Below, in pieces: positions 1-7,381 of a DNA stretch of 22,142 bases. The position numbers and the translations under genes were made by a program. How positions within the stretch are numbered: the stretch's first letter is position 1; the number at the start of each line of letters is the position of its first letter. Under the pieces are notes generated by a model, which saw nothing but the letters and a program-made list of their open reading frames with translations, made no database searches and was not told the DNA's origin. This stretch comes from Thioalkalivibrio sp. (lineage in GTDB: Bacteria > Pseudomonadota > Gammaproteobacteria > Ectothiorhodospirales > Ectothiorhodospiraceae): positions 1-22,142 of the forward strand of contig PULL01000044.1 in assembly GCA_003550945.1 (NCBI GenBank). The letters are read 5' to 3'.

Positions 1-421
1 TGGGCCGCATCACGCCGAGACAGTTGGGCCCAATGATGCGCAGCCCGGTCTCCCGTGCGTCTTCGCGCGCCCGGTCCTGGAGGCGTGCGCCGTCGGGGCC
101 TTCCTCGGCGAATCCCGCCGACATCACGATCGCACCCAGCACCTCAGCGGCGCCGCATTCCTGGATGATGCCGGGCACGCTCTCCGCGGGCGTCGCGATC
201 ACCGCGAGGTCGATGTTGCGGCCGATCGCGCCGATGTCCGGATAGCTCTTGCGTCCGTGCACCTTCTTGTATTTCGGGTTCACCGCGAACAGTTCGCCCT
301 CGTAGCCCATCGCCAGGAGGTTGCGGAAGATCACGGAGCCCACCGCGTCCTGTTGGTTGCTCGCACCGATCACGGCGATGCTGCGGGCGGACAGGATGCG
401 GCTCAGGTAATGGGGACCCAT
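1..421 (-). CDS. Pat-type acyl-CoA synthetase (NDP-forming)/protein acetyltransferase, 5' part only
   Basis: The gene runs off the left edge, so only the first 140 codons are visible. The translation opens with MGPHYLSRILSARSIAVIGA, the Rossmann CoA-binding fold that starts ADP-forming acetate-CoA ligase-like proteins. It continues through an AVNPKYK stretch, a DLAVIATPAESVP strand and loop, and IIGPNCLGVMRP, all typical of succinyl-CoA synthetase alpha-like domains. Family members carrying a C-terminal GNAT domain (Pat/YfiQ) acetylate lysines, for example on acetyl-CoA synthetase. Members without it are acyl-CoA ligases, and the part that would decide is outside the window. The ATG is preceded by a GAGG about 11 nt upstream. 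The gene is divergent from a lysine deacetylase, which favours the acetyltransferase reading. CoA-binding domain is secure; enzyme type is inferred. Confidence 0.8.
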   Translation of the reverse strand, partial: MGPHYLSRILSARSIAVIGASNQQDAVGSVIFRNLLAMGYEGELFAVNPKYKKVHGRKSYPDIGAIGRNIDLAVIATPAESVPGIIQECGAAEVLGAIVMSAGFAEEGPDGARLQDRAREDARETGLRIIGPNCLGVMRP

Positions 422-446
422 GGACGGTCAACCTCTGGGTTGGTGT

Positions 447-475
447 TTGACGCAGTGCAATAAGACTTGTGTATC
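447..475 (+). promoter_or_regulatory. Candidate sigma-70 promoter of the deacetylase gene
   Basis: TTGACG (447-452) is followed after 17 bases by TGTATC (470-475), about 90 bp ahead of the deacetylase ATG. The -35 is good and the -10 poor (3 of 6). A second TTGACG lies on the opposite strand near 488-493 with GATACA 15 bases downstream, and could serve the divergent gene. Both are read by eye only. Confidence 0.35.
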
Positions 476-563
476 GGATCCTGATCTAATCGTCAATGAA
501 GCGACGCGAATCCGTGCCCCACGCCGGTGCGGTTCGCCTATCCCCGCTTCCTTGGGGGACAGC

Positions 564-1493
564 ATGAAAACGTTCTTCATATCCCACCCGGACTGCCTGC
601 AACACCGGGCACCCTCGGCCCACCCGGAATGCCCGGAGCGTCTGGATGCGATCGATGACCAGTTGATCAGATCGGGCATCGAGCCCTGGCTGCGTCATCG
701 CGAGGCACCGCTGGTGACTCGCGAACAGTTGCTGAGGGTTCACGACGCGGCCTATATCGACGCGCTCGAGGAAGGCATTCCAGGCCCGGGCCGGTGGGCG
801 ACCCTCGACGGTGGCGACACCTATGTCGGGGAACACAGTCTGCAGGCGGCGCAACGTGCCGCGGGTGCGGTGGTTCTCGGGGTGGACCTGGTGCTCGAAA
901 ACTCCACCCACACTGCCTTTTGCAGCGTGCGGCCGCCGGGGCACCATGCCGGCCGCGACTACGGCATGGGCTTTTGCCTGTTCAACAACGTCGCGGTCGG
1001 GGCGATGCACGCGCTGGAGGCGCACGGGCTGTCCCGCGTTGCCATCGTCGATTTCGACGTGCATCACGGCAATGGCACCGAGGACATCGTGCGCGACGAT
1101 CCGCGACTGCTGTTCTGCTCGAGCTTTCAGCACCCGTTCTACCCGCACACCGGTGCCGACACCCGCAGCGACAACGTGATCAACCTGCCGCTGCCCCGGG
1201 ACACCGACGGGGCTGCGCTGAGGGCGATGGTGACCGAGCGCTGCCTGCCGGCGCTGGAGGCCTTCGACCCGGATCTCATCATGATCTCGGCGGGTTTCGA
1301 CGGGCATCTGGAGGACGACATGGCCAACTTCCGCCTGGTCGAAGCCGATTACGAGTGGCTGACGCGGGAGCTCCACGGCATCGCCCAGCGCCACTGTGAC
1401 GGGCGTTTGGTGTCGGTGCTCGAAGGCGGCTATGCGCTCTCCGCGCTCGGCCGCAGCGTGGTCGCGCATCTGAAGGTGCTGACCGAGGAGTGA
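564..1493 (+). CDS. Histone deacetylase family protein (acetoin utilisation/AcuC-like, class II type)
   Basis: A 309-aa zinc-dependent deacylase that would remove acetyl or related acyl groups from lysines or polyamines in the cytoplasm. Visible family motifs are RPPGHHAG (residues 123-130, tandem catalytic H127/H128), DFDVHHGNGT (163-172, zinc ligands D165 and H167), SAGFDGH (242-248, zinc ligand D246) and LEGGY (286-290, catalytic Y290). All catalytic positions are present, so it should be active. The frame is open further upstream, but the ATG at 564 gives the family N-terminus (MKTFFISHPDCLQH) and has GGGGGA at 554-559 as ribosome binding site. It is divergent from the Pat-like gene and convergent with the sodium channel. 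Acyl specificity and substrate cannot be read from sequence. Confidence 0.93.
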   Translation: MKTFFISHPDCLQHRAPSAHPECPERLDAIDDQLIRSGIEPWLRHREAPLVTREQLLRVHDAAYIDALEEGIPGPGRWATLDGGDTYVGEHSLQAAQRAAGAVVLGVDLVLENSTHTAFCSVRPPGHHAGRDYGMGFCLFNNVAVGAMHALEAHGLSRVAIVDFDVHHGNGTEDIVRDDPRLLFCSSFQHPFYPHTGADTRSDNVINLPLPRDTDGAALRAMVTERCLPALEAFDPDLIMISAGFDGHLEDDMANFRLVEADYEWLTRELHGIAQRHCDGRLVSVLEGGYALSALGRSVVAHLKVLTEE

Positions 1494-1625
1494 TTCGGCG
1501 CTGGGGCGCGCGGGTCGTCCAGGGGGCTGGACTGGACTCCCCGCACGGGCAACCCGCAGGCAGGCCCAATCGCTGTGAGCGGCCTGTGGGAGGCGAGCTC
1601 CTCGGCGACCGGGCCCGGCTGGGCT

Positions 1626-2477
1626 TCACTCTTTCGGTCGTTTCTCCAGCAGCGCCTGCATGCGGATCAGGCGTTCCTGCAGCATCTGGGTCTGTTCGCG
1701 CAGCACCGCGAGCTCGGCGTGCAGGCTGGCGTTCTCCTCGTGCACTACCGTGGTGATGGTCTGTTCCTCGATCTTGACCTGGTGTTCGTGCATACGCTGC
1801 ATCGCGTCCACGATGATCGCGATGAACAGGTTCAGCACCGTGAAGGTCGCGACCAGGATGAAGGGGACGAAGAACGCCCAGGCCCAGGGATGCTCTTCCA
1901 TCACCGGGCGCGAGATGCCCATCGACCAGCTCTCCAGCGTCATGACCTGGAACAGCGTGTACATCGACGCGCCGAGCGTCCCGAACCACTCGGGGTGGCT
2001 ATCCCGGAACAGCCCCGTGGCAATGATCGCAAACACGTAGAACAGCAGCACCAGCAGCCCGAGGATCGAGGCGATTCCCGGGACGGCGCGCAGCAGCGCC
2101 TCGACGATGAAGCGCAGCTTCGGCACCATCGAGACGAGACGTAGCAGACGCAGCACCCGGAGCACGGAAAACGGTCCCGTGCCCGGGATCAGCGCTATGC
2201 CGACCACGAAAAAGTCGAACATGTGCCAGGGGTTGCGCCAGAACCGACTCCCGTAGACGAACATCTTCGCGAGTACCTCGACGGTGAACACGGCGAGGAT
2301 CAGCTTGTCGGCGACGCCGACCACGGGACCCGCAAAGGAGTCCATCACCGCGTCGAAGGTCTCGAGCCCCAGGGTCAGGGCGTTCAGCAGGATCAGCGCG
2401 ATGATCAGGCGCTGGGTCAGATGGGCCTCGACCACGCGGGTCAGTCGCATCCGCAGGTTGCGGGTGAGCTCGCTCAT
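1626..2477 (-). CDS. Voltage-gated sodium channel of the bacterial NaChBac family
   Basis: A 283-aa six-helix ion channel subunit that should form a homotetramer in the inner membrane. S1-S3 lie at about 22-97. The S4 voltage sensor carries regularly spaced charges R107, R110, R113 and then K120/R122. The pore loop has the selectivity filter TLESWSMG (180-187), the same signature as characterised bacterial Nav channels such as NavAb, with E182 as the high-field-strength ring. S6 (about 203-226) ends in LFIAIIVDAM, followed by a polar neck and a C-terminal coiled coil (about 246-278) typical of these tetramers. The frame is open to a TTG at 2516, but the ATG at 2477 is preferred; its Shine-Dalgarno is weak. 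In alkaliphiles such channels supply Na+ for motility and pH homeostasis (family knowledge). No neighbour points to a specific role. Confidence 0.95.
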   Translation of the reverse strand: MSELTRNLRMRLTRVVEAHLTQRLIIALILLNALTLGLETFDAVMDSFAGPVVGVADKLILAVFTVEVLAKMFVYGSRFWRNPWHMFDFFVVGIALIPGTGPFSVLRVLRLLRLVSMVPKLRFIVEALLRAVPGIASILGLLVLLFYVFAIIATGLFRDSHPEWFGTLGASMYTLFQVMTLESWSMGISRPVMEEHPWAWAFFVPFILVATFTVLNLFIAIIVDAMQRMHEHQVKIEEQTITTVVHEENASLHAELAVLREQTQMLQERLIRMQALLEKRPKE

Positions 2478-2871
2478 AAGGTTTCGGTATATCAGTGGAT
2501 ACTTCAGAGCGCGCAAATGTAGGCCAAAGCCCCTGTGCGGGCAATCCTGGCCGCTGAATCCGCTTCATTCACAGCATGGATGGTCCCGGGGCGGGCCCCA
2601 CCGGGTGGCTGGTGCGCGCAGATTTCCGAATAATCTGGTATACCGGCAGGGACGCCGACGGCAGGGAAGACCTGAAGCCCCTTGATTCTGCCTGAATGGC
2701 GCCACAACTTCAGATTCCTCCCGGCCAGGTGCGGGCACTGTTGCAGGAAAACCGCACCCCGCGGGTGACGCTGATCCGTAAGCGGGAGCAGGGCGACAGG
2801 CTATTCCGCTTCCACCTTGTCTGAGCAGGTGTCTGTACGCATCCGGTGACCACGCGAAAGGAGAACGAGCG
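2478..2871. other. Intergenic region between channel gene and exported-protein gene
   Basis: This 394-bp gap separates two divergent genes. It contains one short candidate ORF (2696-2824, listed separately) and a TATACC-like element near 2638 that could belong to a promoter, though I cannot find a matching -35. Otherwise I see no strong hairpin, repeat or RNA gene. Confidence 0.5.
2696..2824 (+). CDS. Possible small ORF, 42 aa, unknown
   Basis: The ATG directly follows an in-frame TGA and opens 42 codons beginning MAPQLQIPPGQVRALLQ and ending FRFHLV. About three quarters of the third codon positions are G or C, which is compatible with coding in this genome. The product would be basic and soluble. 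No good ribosome binding site precedes it, and I recognise no family. It ends 47 bp before the next gene on the same strand, so a leader-peptide role or chance are both possible. Confidence 0.25.
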   Translation: MAPQLQIPPGQVRALLQENRTPRVTLIRKREQGDRLFRFHLV

Positions 2872-4719
2872 ATGACGATCAGGGGAATTCTGGGCACGGG
2901 TTTGCTGCTGTCCCTGCTGCTTTGGGCGGGTCCGCAGGCGGCGGTCGCGGCCGCCCTTTCCGAGCGGGCGGAGTCCGCGCGCGACAGTTGGCTGGAGATC
3001 CTGTCTTCGCCGGCCTCTCCGCTGCGGATGGAGGGCAAGCTCGAAGTCGTTGAACGACCGGACGGATCCCTGCACATGGTGATGCCGGATGTGGTGCTGC
3101 GCGATCCGTCCTGGGATGAGGAAGGCCTGGATGCGATGGTGCTGGAACTGGGTACGATCCAGGCAACCCTGCGCCCGGTCGCAGAGGAGCGTTGGGCGAC
3201 GGTCTGGGAAATTCCCGGGGAGATGCCGCTGCGCGACGGGCTCGGCAACACCGTGGGGGTTCTGCAGATCGAGGAGAGGATCTTCAGCGGCCTGTGGGCC
3301 GAGGATCTTCAGACCCTGCTCGCCGCGGACCTGAGGCTGGGGGGGCTCGCGTTCACGCTCGACGCCGATGTCCTGCGTGAGGCCATGGGGGAGGACGACG
3401 TTGCCAACGGCGAGGCAGTGCCGCAGCGTATCTCGGCCCGGCAGCTCGCGTTCAGCCTTGACCTTCACGAGTCGGATCCGGGAGTGGTTTCGGGGCCGCT
3501 GACCCTGACTCTGGATAGGGTGCGGCTCGAGGACCTTGCTGGGGACAGCTTGGCCAGCCTGGGTTCGCTGCGTGTCGGCGTCGAGTACCGCGAGGTCGAT
3601 CTTCCGGCGATCTCGGGATTGGCGGACCTGGCGGCGGATCCGGAAGCGCTGATGGAGCGGAATCCCGAAGCGTTGCTGGCCGACGTGCTGGCGGCACTCG
3701 GCGGATTCGAAACCACCCTCGAGGTCCTTGACCTTCGTGGCGACGAGCCAGGTGGCGGGGGTTCGTTTCAGTTGGATTCCGTACGTCTAGAATCCGGCTT
3801 CGTTCCAAGCGCCGACGGCACGCTGGAACGCGACTTCTGGATCGGCGCACAGGGCCGCGACTGGCGCTTCGCCGACGCCGGAGGCGCGCACGAACTGGCT
3901 GGCTTCGGCATGAACCTGCGCCTCGACCGCATTGCGCCGGAAACGCTGCTGCAGCTGGGGCTGCTCTCGCTGATGGCCGACGAGCTTCCTGCGCACGAAC
4001 TCGCCGGCCTCTCTCAGGAGATTCTCGGCAGCCTCGCGCTCGGACTTTCGTTCCAGGGGATCGGCGGTCGCCTGGGTCCCGAGGGCCCGGCCGCCACCGT
4101 CTACGGGCTCGACCTGCTGGAATTCGGGCTGAGTCTTCTGGATCTCGACAGTCACGCGCCGGGTCTGGCTTTGAGCTACCGCCAGCAGGGCCTCACCGCA
4201 TTGTCGGAGGGGATGCTCCCGGTCCCCGCGGAATTTGTGCCGCGCGCGGTCGTGCTGGACCTCGAGGCCTCCGGACTGCCGGCCGGCAGCCTGCTGGATG
4301 GCGGTGGTGCCGGAGCGGACGTGGAGCCGGGGGACGTCTTCATCGCGATGCTGGAGAACCGGACCCGGCTGGATGTCCACGAGATTCTGATCGATCTTCC
4401 GATCGCCGGTCTGCGCATGAACGGGCAGGTGCGCGTGGACGATGCCGACGGCGACGATCCGCCGGTGCTGCGCAGCCGCACCGAATTGGAAATCCGCAAC
4501 CTCGACACGCTGATCGAGTACGCGCTGGCATTCAGTCCCACCGACGAGGTGCGGCAGCAGGTCGTCGGTGCCGCGACGATCCTGAAGCTGGCGGCCGAGC
4601 AGCGCAGCGGACCGGACGGCGAGGCGATCCACTACCTGCTGGTCGAGGCCAGCAGCGAGGGCGAACTGCTGATCAACGGCACCGATCTCGCACCGCTGCT
4701 GATGGGCGGCGGTTTTTGA
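2872..4719 (+). CDS. Uncharacterised exported (periplasmic) protein, 615 aa
   Basis: I do not recognise this gene with confidence. The first 27 residues are a clear Sec signal peptide (charged MTIRG, a Leu-rich core, cleavage near AVAA), placing the protein in the periplasm or outer envelope. The mature part is acidic, has no transmembrane segment, and alternates Leu-rich strands with short loops. Recurrent patterns such as LxLDRVRLE and LxLRLDRI suggest a repetitive beta-rich fold, loosely reminiscent of the DUF945 (YdgA) or DUF2125 periplasmic proteins; this is impression, not a match. The start is well supported by AAAGGAG at 2857-2863, 8 nt before the ATG. The gene stands alone on its strand and converges on the methyltransferase gene across a GC-rich hairpin. 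Exported status is solid; function is unknown. Confidence 0.8.
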   Translation: MTIRGILGTGLLLSLLLWAGPQAAVAAALSERAESARDSWLEILSSPASPLRMEGKLEVVERPDGSLHMVMPDVVLRDPSWDEEGLDAMVLELGTIQATLRPVAEERWATVWEIPGEMPLRDGLGNTVGVLQIEERIFSGLWAEDLQTLLAADLRLGGLAFTLDADVLREAMGEDDVANGEAVPQRISARQLAFSLDLHESDPGVVSGPLTLTLDRVRLEDLAGDSLASLGSLRVGVEYREVDLPAISGLADLAADPEALMERNPEALLADVLAALGGFETTLEVLDLRGDEPGGGGSFQLDSVRLESGFVPSADGTLERDFWIGAQGRDWRFADAGGAHELAGFGMNLRLDRIAPETLLQLGLLSLMADELPAHELAGLSQEILGSLALGLSFQGIGGRLGPEGPAATVYGLDLLEFGLSLLDLDSHAPGLALSYRQQGLTALSEGMLPVPAEFVPRAVVLDLEASGLPAGSLLDGGGAGADVEPGDVFIAMLENRTRLDVHEILIDLPIAGLRMNGQVRVDDADGDDPPVLRSRTELEIRNLDTLIEYALAFSPTDEVRQQVVGAATILKLAAEQRSGPDGEAIHYLLVEASSEGELLINGTDLAPLLMGGGF

Positions 4720-4746
4720 AGGACAACGAGCAATGCCCCTTCCATG

Positions 4747-4772
4747 GCCCGTCCCCACCAGTGGGGGCGGGC
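4747..4772. terminator. GC-rich hairpin between convergent genes
   Basis: GCCCGTCCCCAC (4747-4758) pairs with GTGGGGGCGGGC (4761-4772) around a CA loop: a 12-bp stem with one G-U pair. It lies between the converging exported-protein and methyltransferase genes and could stop transcription from either side. Neither flank has a T-run, so it is not a canonical intrinsic terminator. Confidence 0.45.
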
Positions 4773-4788
4773 GTCCGCGTGTGTTCCC

Positions 4789-5385
4789 TCAGTCCTCTCC
4801 CGGCGGGATGCGGGCGGAGAAGCGGCGCATCACGCCTTTTGCCACGCGGTCTTCGGGGTCGATCGCGAACCCTGCGCGTTCCACCGCAGCCTCGGTGTCC
4901 CGGTTTGGGTGACAGCCGCCAGTGACCCAGGTCCAGGCCGGCTGCACGCCGTCCTGCATCCGGGCGAGGGTCGGGTGGTGGTGGCGTACGTGTTCGATCA
5001 TGCGCAGCTGGCCGGTCGGCTCCAGTACGCGGCGGATCTCGGACAGGCCTTTGTCGGGGTCCTGCACGCTGCAGAACACCAGCCCGCTGACGACCACCGG
5101 AAAACTCCGGTCCCGGAAGGGCAGGGCCTCCGCGCGGGCCACGACCAGCAGCGCGAGCGGTGCCCGTCGCCGGGCCCTGCGCAATGCGCCCAGATCGGGG
5201 TCGATCGCGACAGCCTGGGTGTGAGTGGGGTACAGCGGCAGGTTGCGTCCCGTGCCGCAACCCACCTCCAGCGCGAGGGTCTGCAACTCTCCGACGAGCC
5301 TCCGCCGCCAGCGTCTGAAGCCGGTGGCATCCATCACGCTCATCAGCGCATCGTAAAGCCAGGGGATGTGTTCGATCCCGCGCAT
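4789..5385 (-). CDS. Class I SAM-dependent methyltransferase (UbiE/Methyltransf_11 type)
   Basis: A 198-aa Rossmann-fold methyltransferase. Motif I is ALEVGCGTG (38-46), which binds S-adenosylmethionine. IDPD (61-64) supplies the acidic residue contacting the ribose, ARAEALPFRDRSF (83-95) is the motif II region, and SEIRRVLEPTGQLRMIEH (115-132) is the conserved post-motif segment. The open frame continues upstream, but the ATG at 5385 has GGAGG 5 nt ahead (complement of 5391-5395) and gives the usual N-terminus with a YDALM segment. The C-terminal pattern resembles small methyltransferases acting on lipids, quinones or phosphatidylethanolamine, but the substrate cannot be assigned. It is divergent from the RNA ligase partner gene, with 163 bp between them, and is probably transcribed alone. 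Confidence 0.88.
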   Translation of the reverse strand: MRGIEHIPWLYDALMSVMDATGFRRWRRRLVGELQTLALEVGCGTGRNLPLYPTHTQAVAIDPDLGALRRARRRAPLALLVVARAEALPFRDRSFPVVVSGLVFCSVQDPDKGLSEIRRVLEPTGQLRMIEHVRHHHPTLARMQDGVQPAWTWVTGGCHPNRDTEAAVERAGFAIDPEDRVAKGVMRRFSARIPPGED

Positions 5386-5548
5386 GTCGGCCTCCGTTAC
5401 AGTGCCTTTCCGTTGATGGACCACAAACCCTGTGCCGGGTTGCCCGGCCGGGCTTCCGTGCGCACGAAAGCGCTTCACGCGCCAGTTGACGGGCTCGGAC
5501 CCGTCCCACCATGATGGCAGTCCTGCAGGTCACCGGCAGGAACCCGCC

Positions 5549-6145
5549 ATGCGCCGCTTTGTACTGGATACCAGCGTCTTCACCAACCCCCACGTGTTCA
5601 ACCAGTTCGGCGAGGATCCTGCCGAGGGGCTGCACACCTTCCTGCAACTGGCCCGTCGCTGCCCGGCGGAGTTCTACATGCCATTGTCGGTGTATGACGA
5701 GTTCAGGACCATGCGCGATCTCGAAGAGCTTGCGGCCGATTTCGAGACCGTGGTCTGGATTCGGTCGCCTCGCAGGTTCTCGCTGACGATCCCGAGCGAC
5801 GTGCTGTACGAGTTCATCTACGAAGTGCGGCGCCGGATCGACCGTGGGCTGCGCATCGCCGAAGAACACACGAAGCGCGCCGGGGCCGCCGCCGATATGC
5901 CACCGGAAATCATCACCCAGCTGCGCGAGCGCTTCCGCGAGGCGATGCGCAAGGGGTTGGTCGATTCCCGGGAAGACGTGGATGCGGTATTGCTGGCGCT
6001 GGAGTTGGATGCCGAGCTCGCGAGTGCCGACGAGGGCATGCGCAAGCTCGGCAACCGCATGGGCATCAAGCTGATCACTGCCGACTATCTGCGCCGCGTG
6101 ATGGAAAACCTCGCCGACGGGCAAGGGGCCACGCAGGCCGGCTGA
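5549..6145 (+). CDS. RNA ligase partner protein (MJ_0950/UPF0278 family, PIN-like)
   Basis: A 198-aa protein that matches my knowledge of the family co-occurring with Pab1020-type RNA ligases. It begins MRRFVLDTSVFTNP with the first PIN-type aspartate at D7 and continues with SVYDEF (E51). A SREDVDAVLLALELDAELASAD block (140-161) carries D143, D145, D154 and D161, and it ends in IKLITADY with D179. These acidic residues are arranged as in PIN-domain nucleases of the VapC/Nob1 type, so an RNA-cleaving or RNA-binding role is plausible but unproven. The ATG at 5549 fits the family length and has AGGA about 8 nt upstream. Its gene ends 21 bp from the end of the convergent RNA ligase gene. Family confidence is high; biochemical role is inference. 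Confidence 0.88.
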   Translation: MRRFVLDTSVFTNPHVFNQFGEDPAEGLHTFLQLARRCPAEFYMPLSVYDEFRTMRDLEELAADFETVVWIRSPRRFSLTIPSDVLYEFIYEVRRRIDRGLRIAEEHTKRAGAAADMPPEIITQLRERFREAMRKGLVDSREDVDAVLLALELDAELASADEGMRKLGNRMGIKLITADYLRRVMENLADGQGATQAG

Positions 6146-6166
6146 CCGCCCCGGACCCGTCTGCGC

Positions 6167-7264
6167 TCAATCGAACTGCGTGGCCCCGGACAACGCGGTG
6201 GACAGCGTGCCGGTCATGCGGTCGAACACGCGCTCGAACTCCAGCCGCCAGTAGCCGTCCTCTTCCCGTGGCATGCCGGGCATGATGCGCACGCGCTGGC
6301 CGCCCGTCGCGACCATGTGCGCGATGAAGTGCAGCGCATTGCGGCGCTCCCGGAAGCGGCAGCGGTAGCGATGGTCCACTCGGCCGTGTTCCCGGCTGGC
6401 GGTGACCGCGCGGTCCAGCCCGGATAGAAATGCCTGGCCGAGGCTGCGTTCGACGTTCGGGTCGCCCTGCTGGCCGTGCTCGGTCACGAACATCGCGAGC
6501 CGCATCAGGCGGTTGGTGAAATACTCCGGGGGCAGGTCCAGCAGCTGGGTGCTGCAGACGTGGATGTCGATGATGTTGGATCGCCCGGTCACATACTTCG
6601 CCCGCGTCTCGCCGAACTCGGCCTTGAGCACCAGCCCCTCCGCGCCATCGCCGTCGAGTTGCAGGATCAGATCCCGCAGGGGCTGGACATCGGAGGGCAG
6701 AAAGCGCCCGAAGATGCGCGTCGCCGGCAGCCCGAATGTCTCGATCCGGCGCATCTTCTCGGCCTGCTCCAGGAAACCGGGGCGGCTCTTGCGCATCATG
6801 TCGAACACGAAGAGCTGCACGTCCTCGGTGACGAACGGCGGCGATCCCTCGAGGTAGGGATTGTCCGGGCCGGCGATCTCCGCGCAGAGCACCAGGTCAG
6901 GCTCCCGCTCGAAGATTCCGGGCGGCAGGAAGTCCGGCAAGCGGTCGGTGCTGAACGCGCACACGAAGCCGCCGCGGCTGAACGCGTAGGCCCGGCCATC
7001 GTGTTGCAGCACGCGGATGTTGTAGCCGTCGATTTTTTCTTCGGCCCAGAAGGGCCCCTGGAACTGCTGGCGCAACCCGCTGGACAGCGTCTGGATGCGC
7101 GCGATCGAGGGGTAGCCGGGGACCACCACGCCGTCCGGGAGCACCACGCTGCCGCGTGGGAAGCCCGTCACTGTCTCGGTCAGGCGCACGTATTCGAGGC
7201 CTTCGAAGTGATGGCGTTCCGCTCGCCCCTGGGCCAGTGCATCCGCGAGTAGATATCGGTCCAT
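6167..7264 (-). CDS. ATP-dependent RNA ligase, Pab1020/Rnl3 family
   Basis: A 365-aa nucleotidyltransferase-type RNA ligase. Motif I is EEKIDG with adenylated lysine K77. SRGGF (96-100) is motif Ia, AEIAG (128-132) motif III, LFVFDM (151-156) motif IIIa, EGLVLK (209-214) motif IV and AKYVT (222-226) motif V. All nucleotidyl-transfer motifs are intact. The roughly 120-residue tail after motif V corresponds to the dimerisation region of the archaeal enzymes, which circularise or join 5'-phosphate and 3'-hydroxyl RNA ends (family knowledge). The ATG at 7264 (MDRYLLADALAQG) is preferred over upstream non-ATG codons, though its ribosome binding site is poor. The gene is tail to tail with its partner gene and divergent (111 bp) from a sigma-54 activator. 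These families are mostly archaeal or thermophilic, so horizontal acquisition is possible. Confidence 0.92.
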   Translation of the reverse strand: MDRYLLADALAQGRAERHHFEGLEYVRLTETVTGFPRGSVVLPDGVVVPGYPSIARIQTLSSGLRQQFQGPFWAEEKIDGYNIRVLQHDGRAYAFSRGGFVCAFSTDRLPDFLPPGIFEREPDLVLCAEIAGPDNPYLEGSPPFVTEDVQLFVFDMMRKSRPGFLEQAEKMRRIETFGLPATRIFGRFLPSDVQPLRDLILQLDGDGAEGLVLKAEFGETRAKYVTGRSNIIDIHVCSTQLLDLPPEYFTNRLMRLAMFVTEHGQQGDPNVERSLGQAFLSGLDRAVTASREHGRVDHRYRCRFRERRNALHFIAHMVATGGQRVRIMPGMPREEDGYWRLEFERVFDRMTGTLSTALSGATQFD

Positions 7265-7367
7265 GCCCCAGTGTAGTGCCTGTGCCGGCGAGTTGGGAGT
7301 GTCTGCTGCACCGGGACGGGGCAGTGGTCGGGACTGCACGGTTCGGCGGTTGCTGCTAAGCTTCAAC

Positions 7368-7381
7368 TGTCAAAAATGGCA
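7368..7381. promoter_or_regulatory. Candidate activator or operator half-dyad overlapping the start of the sigma-54 activator gene
   Basis: TGTCAAAAATGGCA forms an imperfect inverted repeat (TGTCA-N4-TGGCA). Its extended form AACTGTCAAAAATG (7365-7378) nearly repeats at 8813-8827 (AACTGTCAAACAATG, one inserted C). The second copy sits in the presumed upstream activator site beyond the same gene, so both may be bound by this regulator, implying autoregulation. The ATG of the longer start overlaps it. Confidence 0.4.

Noticed and set aside
486..1469. 327-codon open frame on the minus strand
   Set aside because: Complementary to the deacetylase gene, which carries every catalytic motif.
4732..4800. 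ATG after GAAGGACAACGAGCA, looking like a second gene behind the exported-protein gene
   Set aside because: The purine tract resembles a ribosome binding site, but the frame runs through the terminator-like hairpin and then antisense to the methyltransferase gene with no coding character.
4673..6124. 483-codon open frame on the minus strand
   Set aside because: It crosses two unrelated real genes (methyltransferase and RNA ligase partner) and has no domain of its own.
7265..7375. Possible sigma-54 promoter for the RNA ligase gene on the minus strand
   Set aside because: GGCAC-like segments exist near 7281-7292, but none has GC exactly 10 bases after GG.
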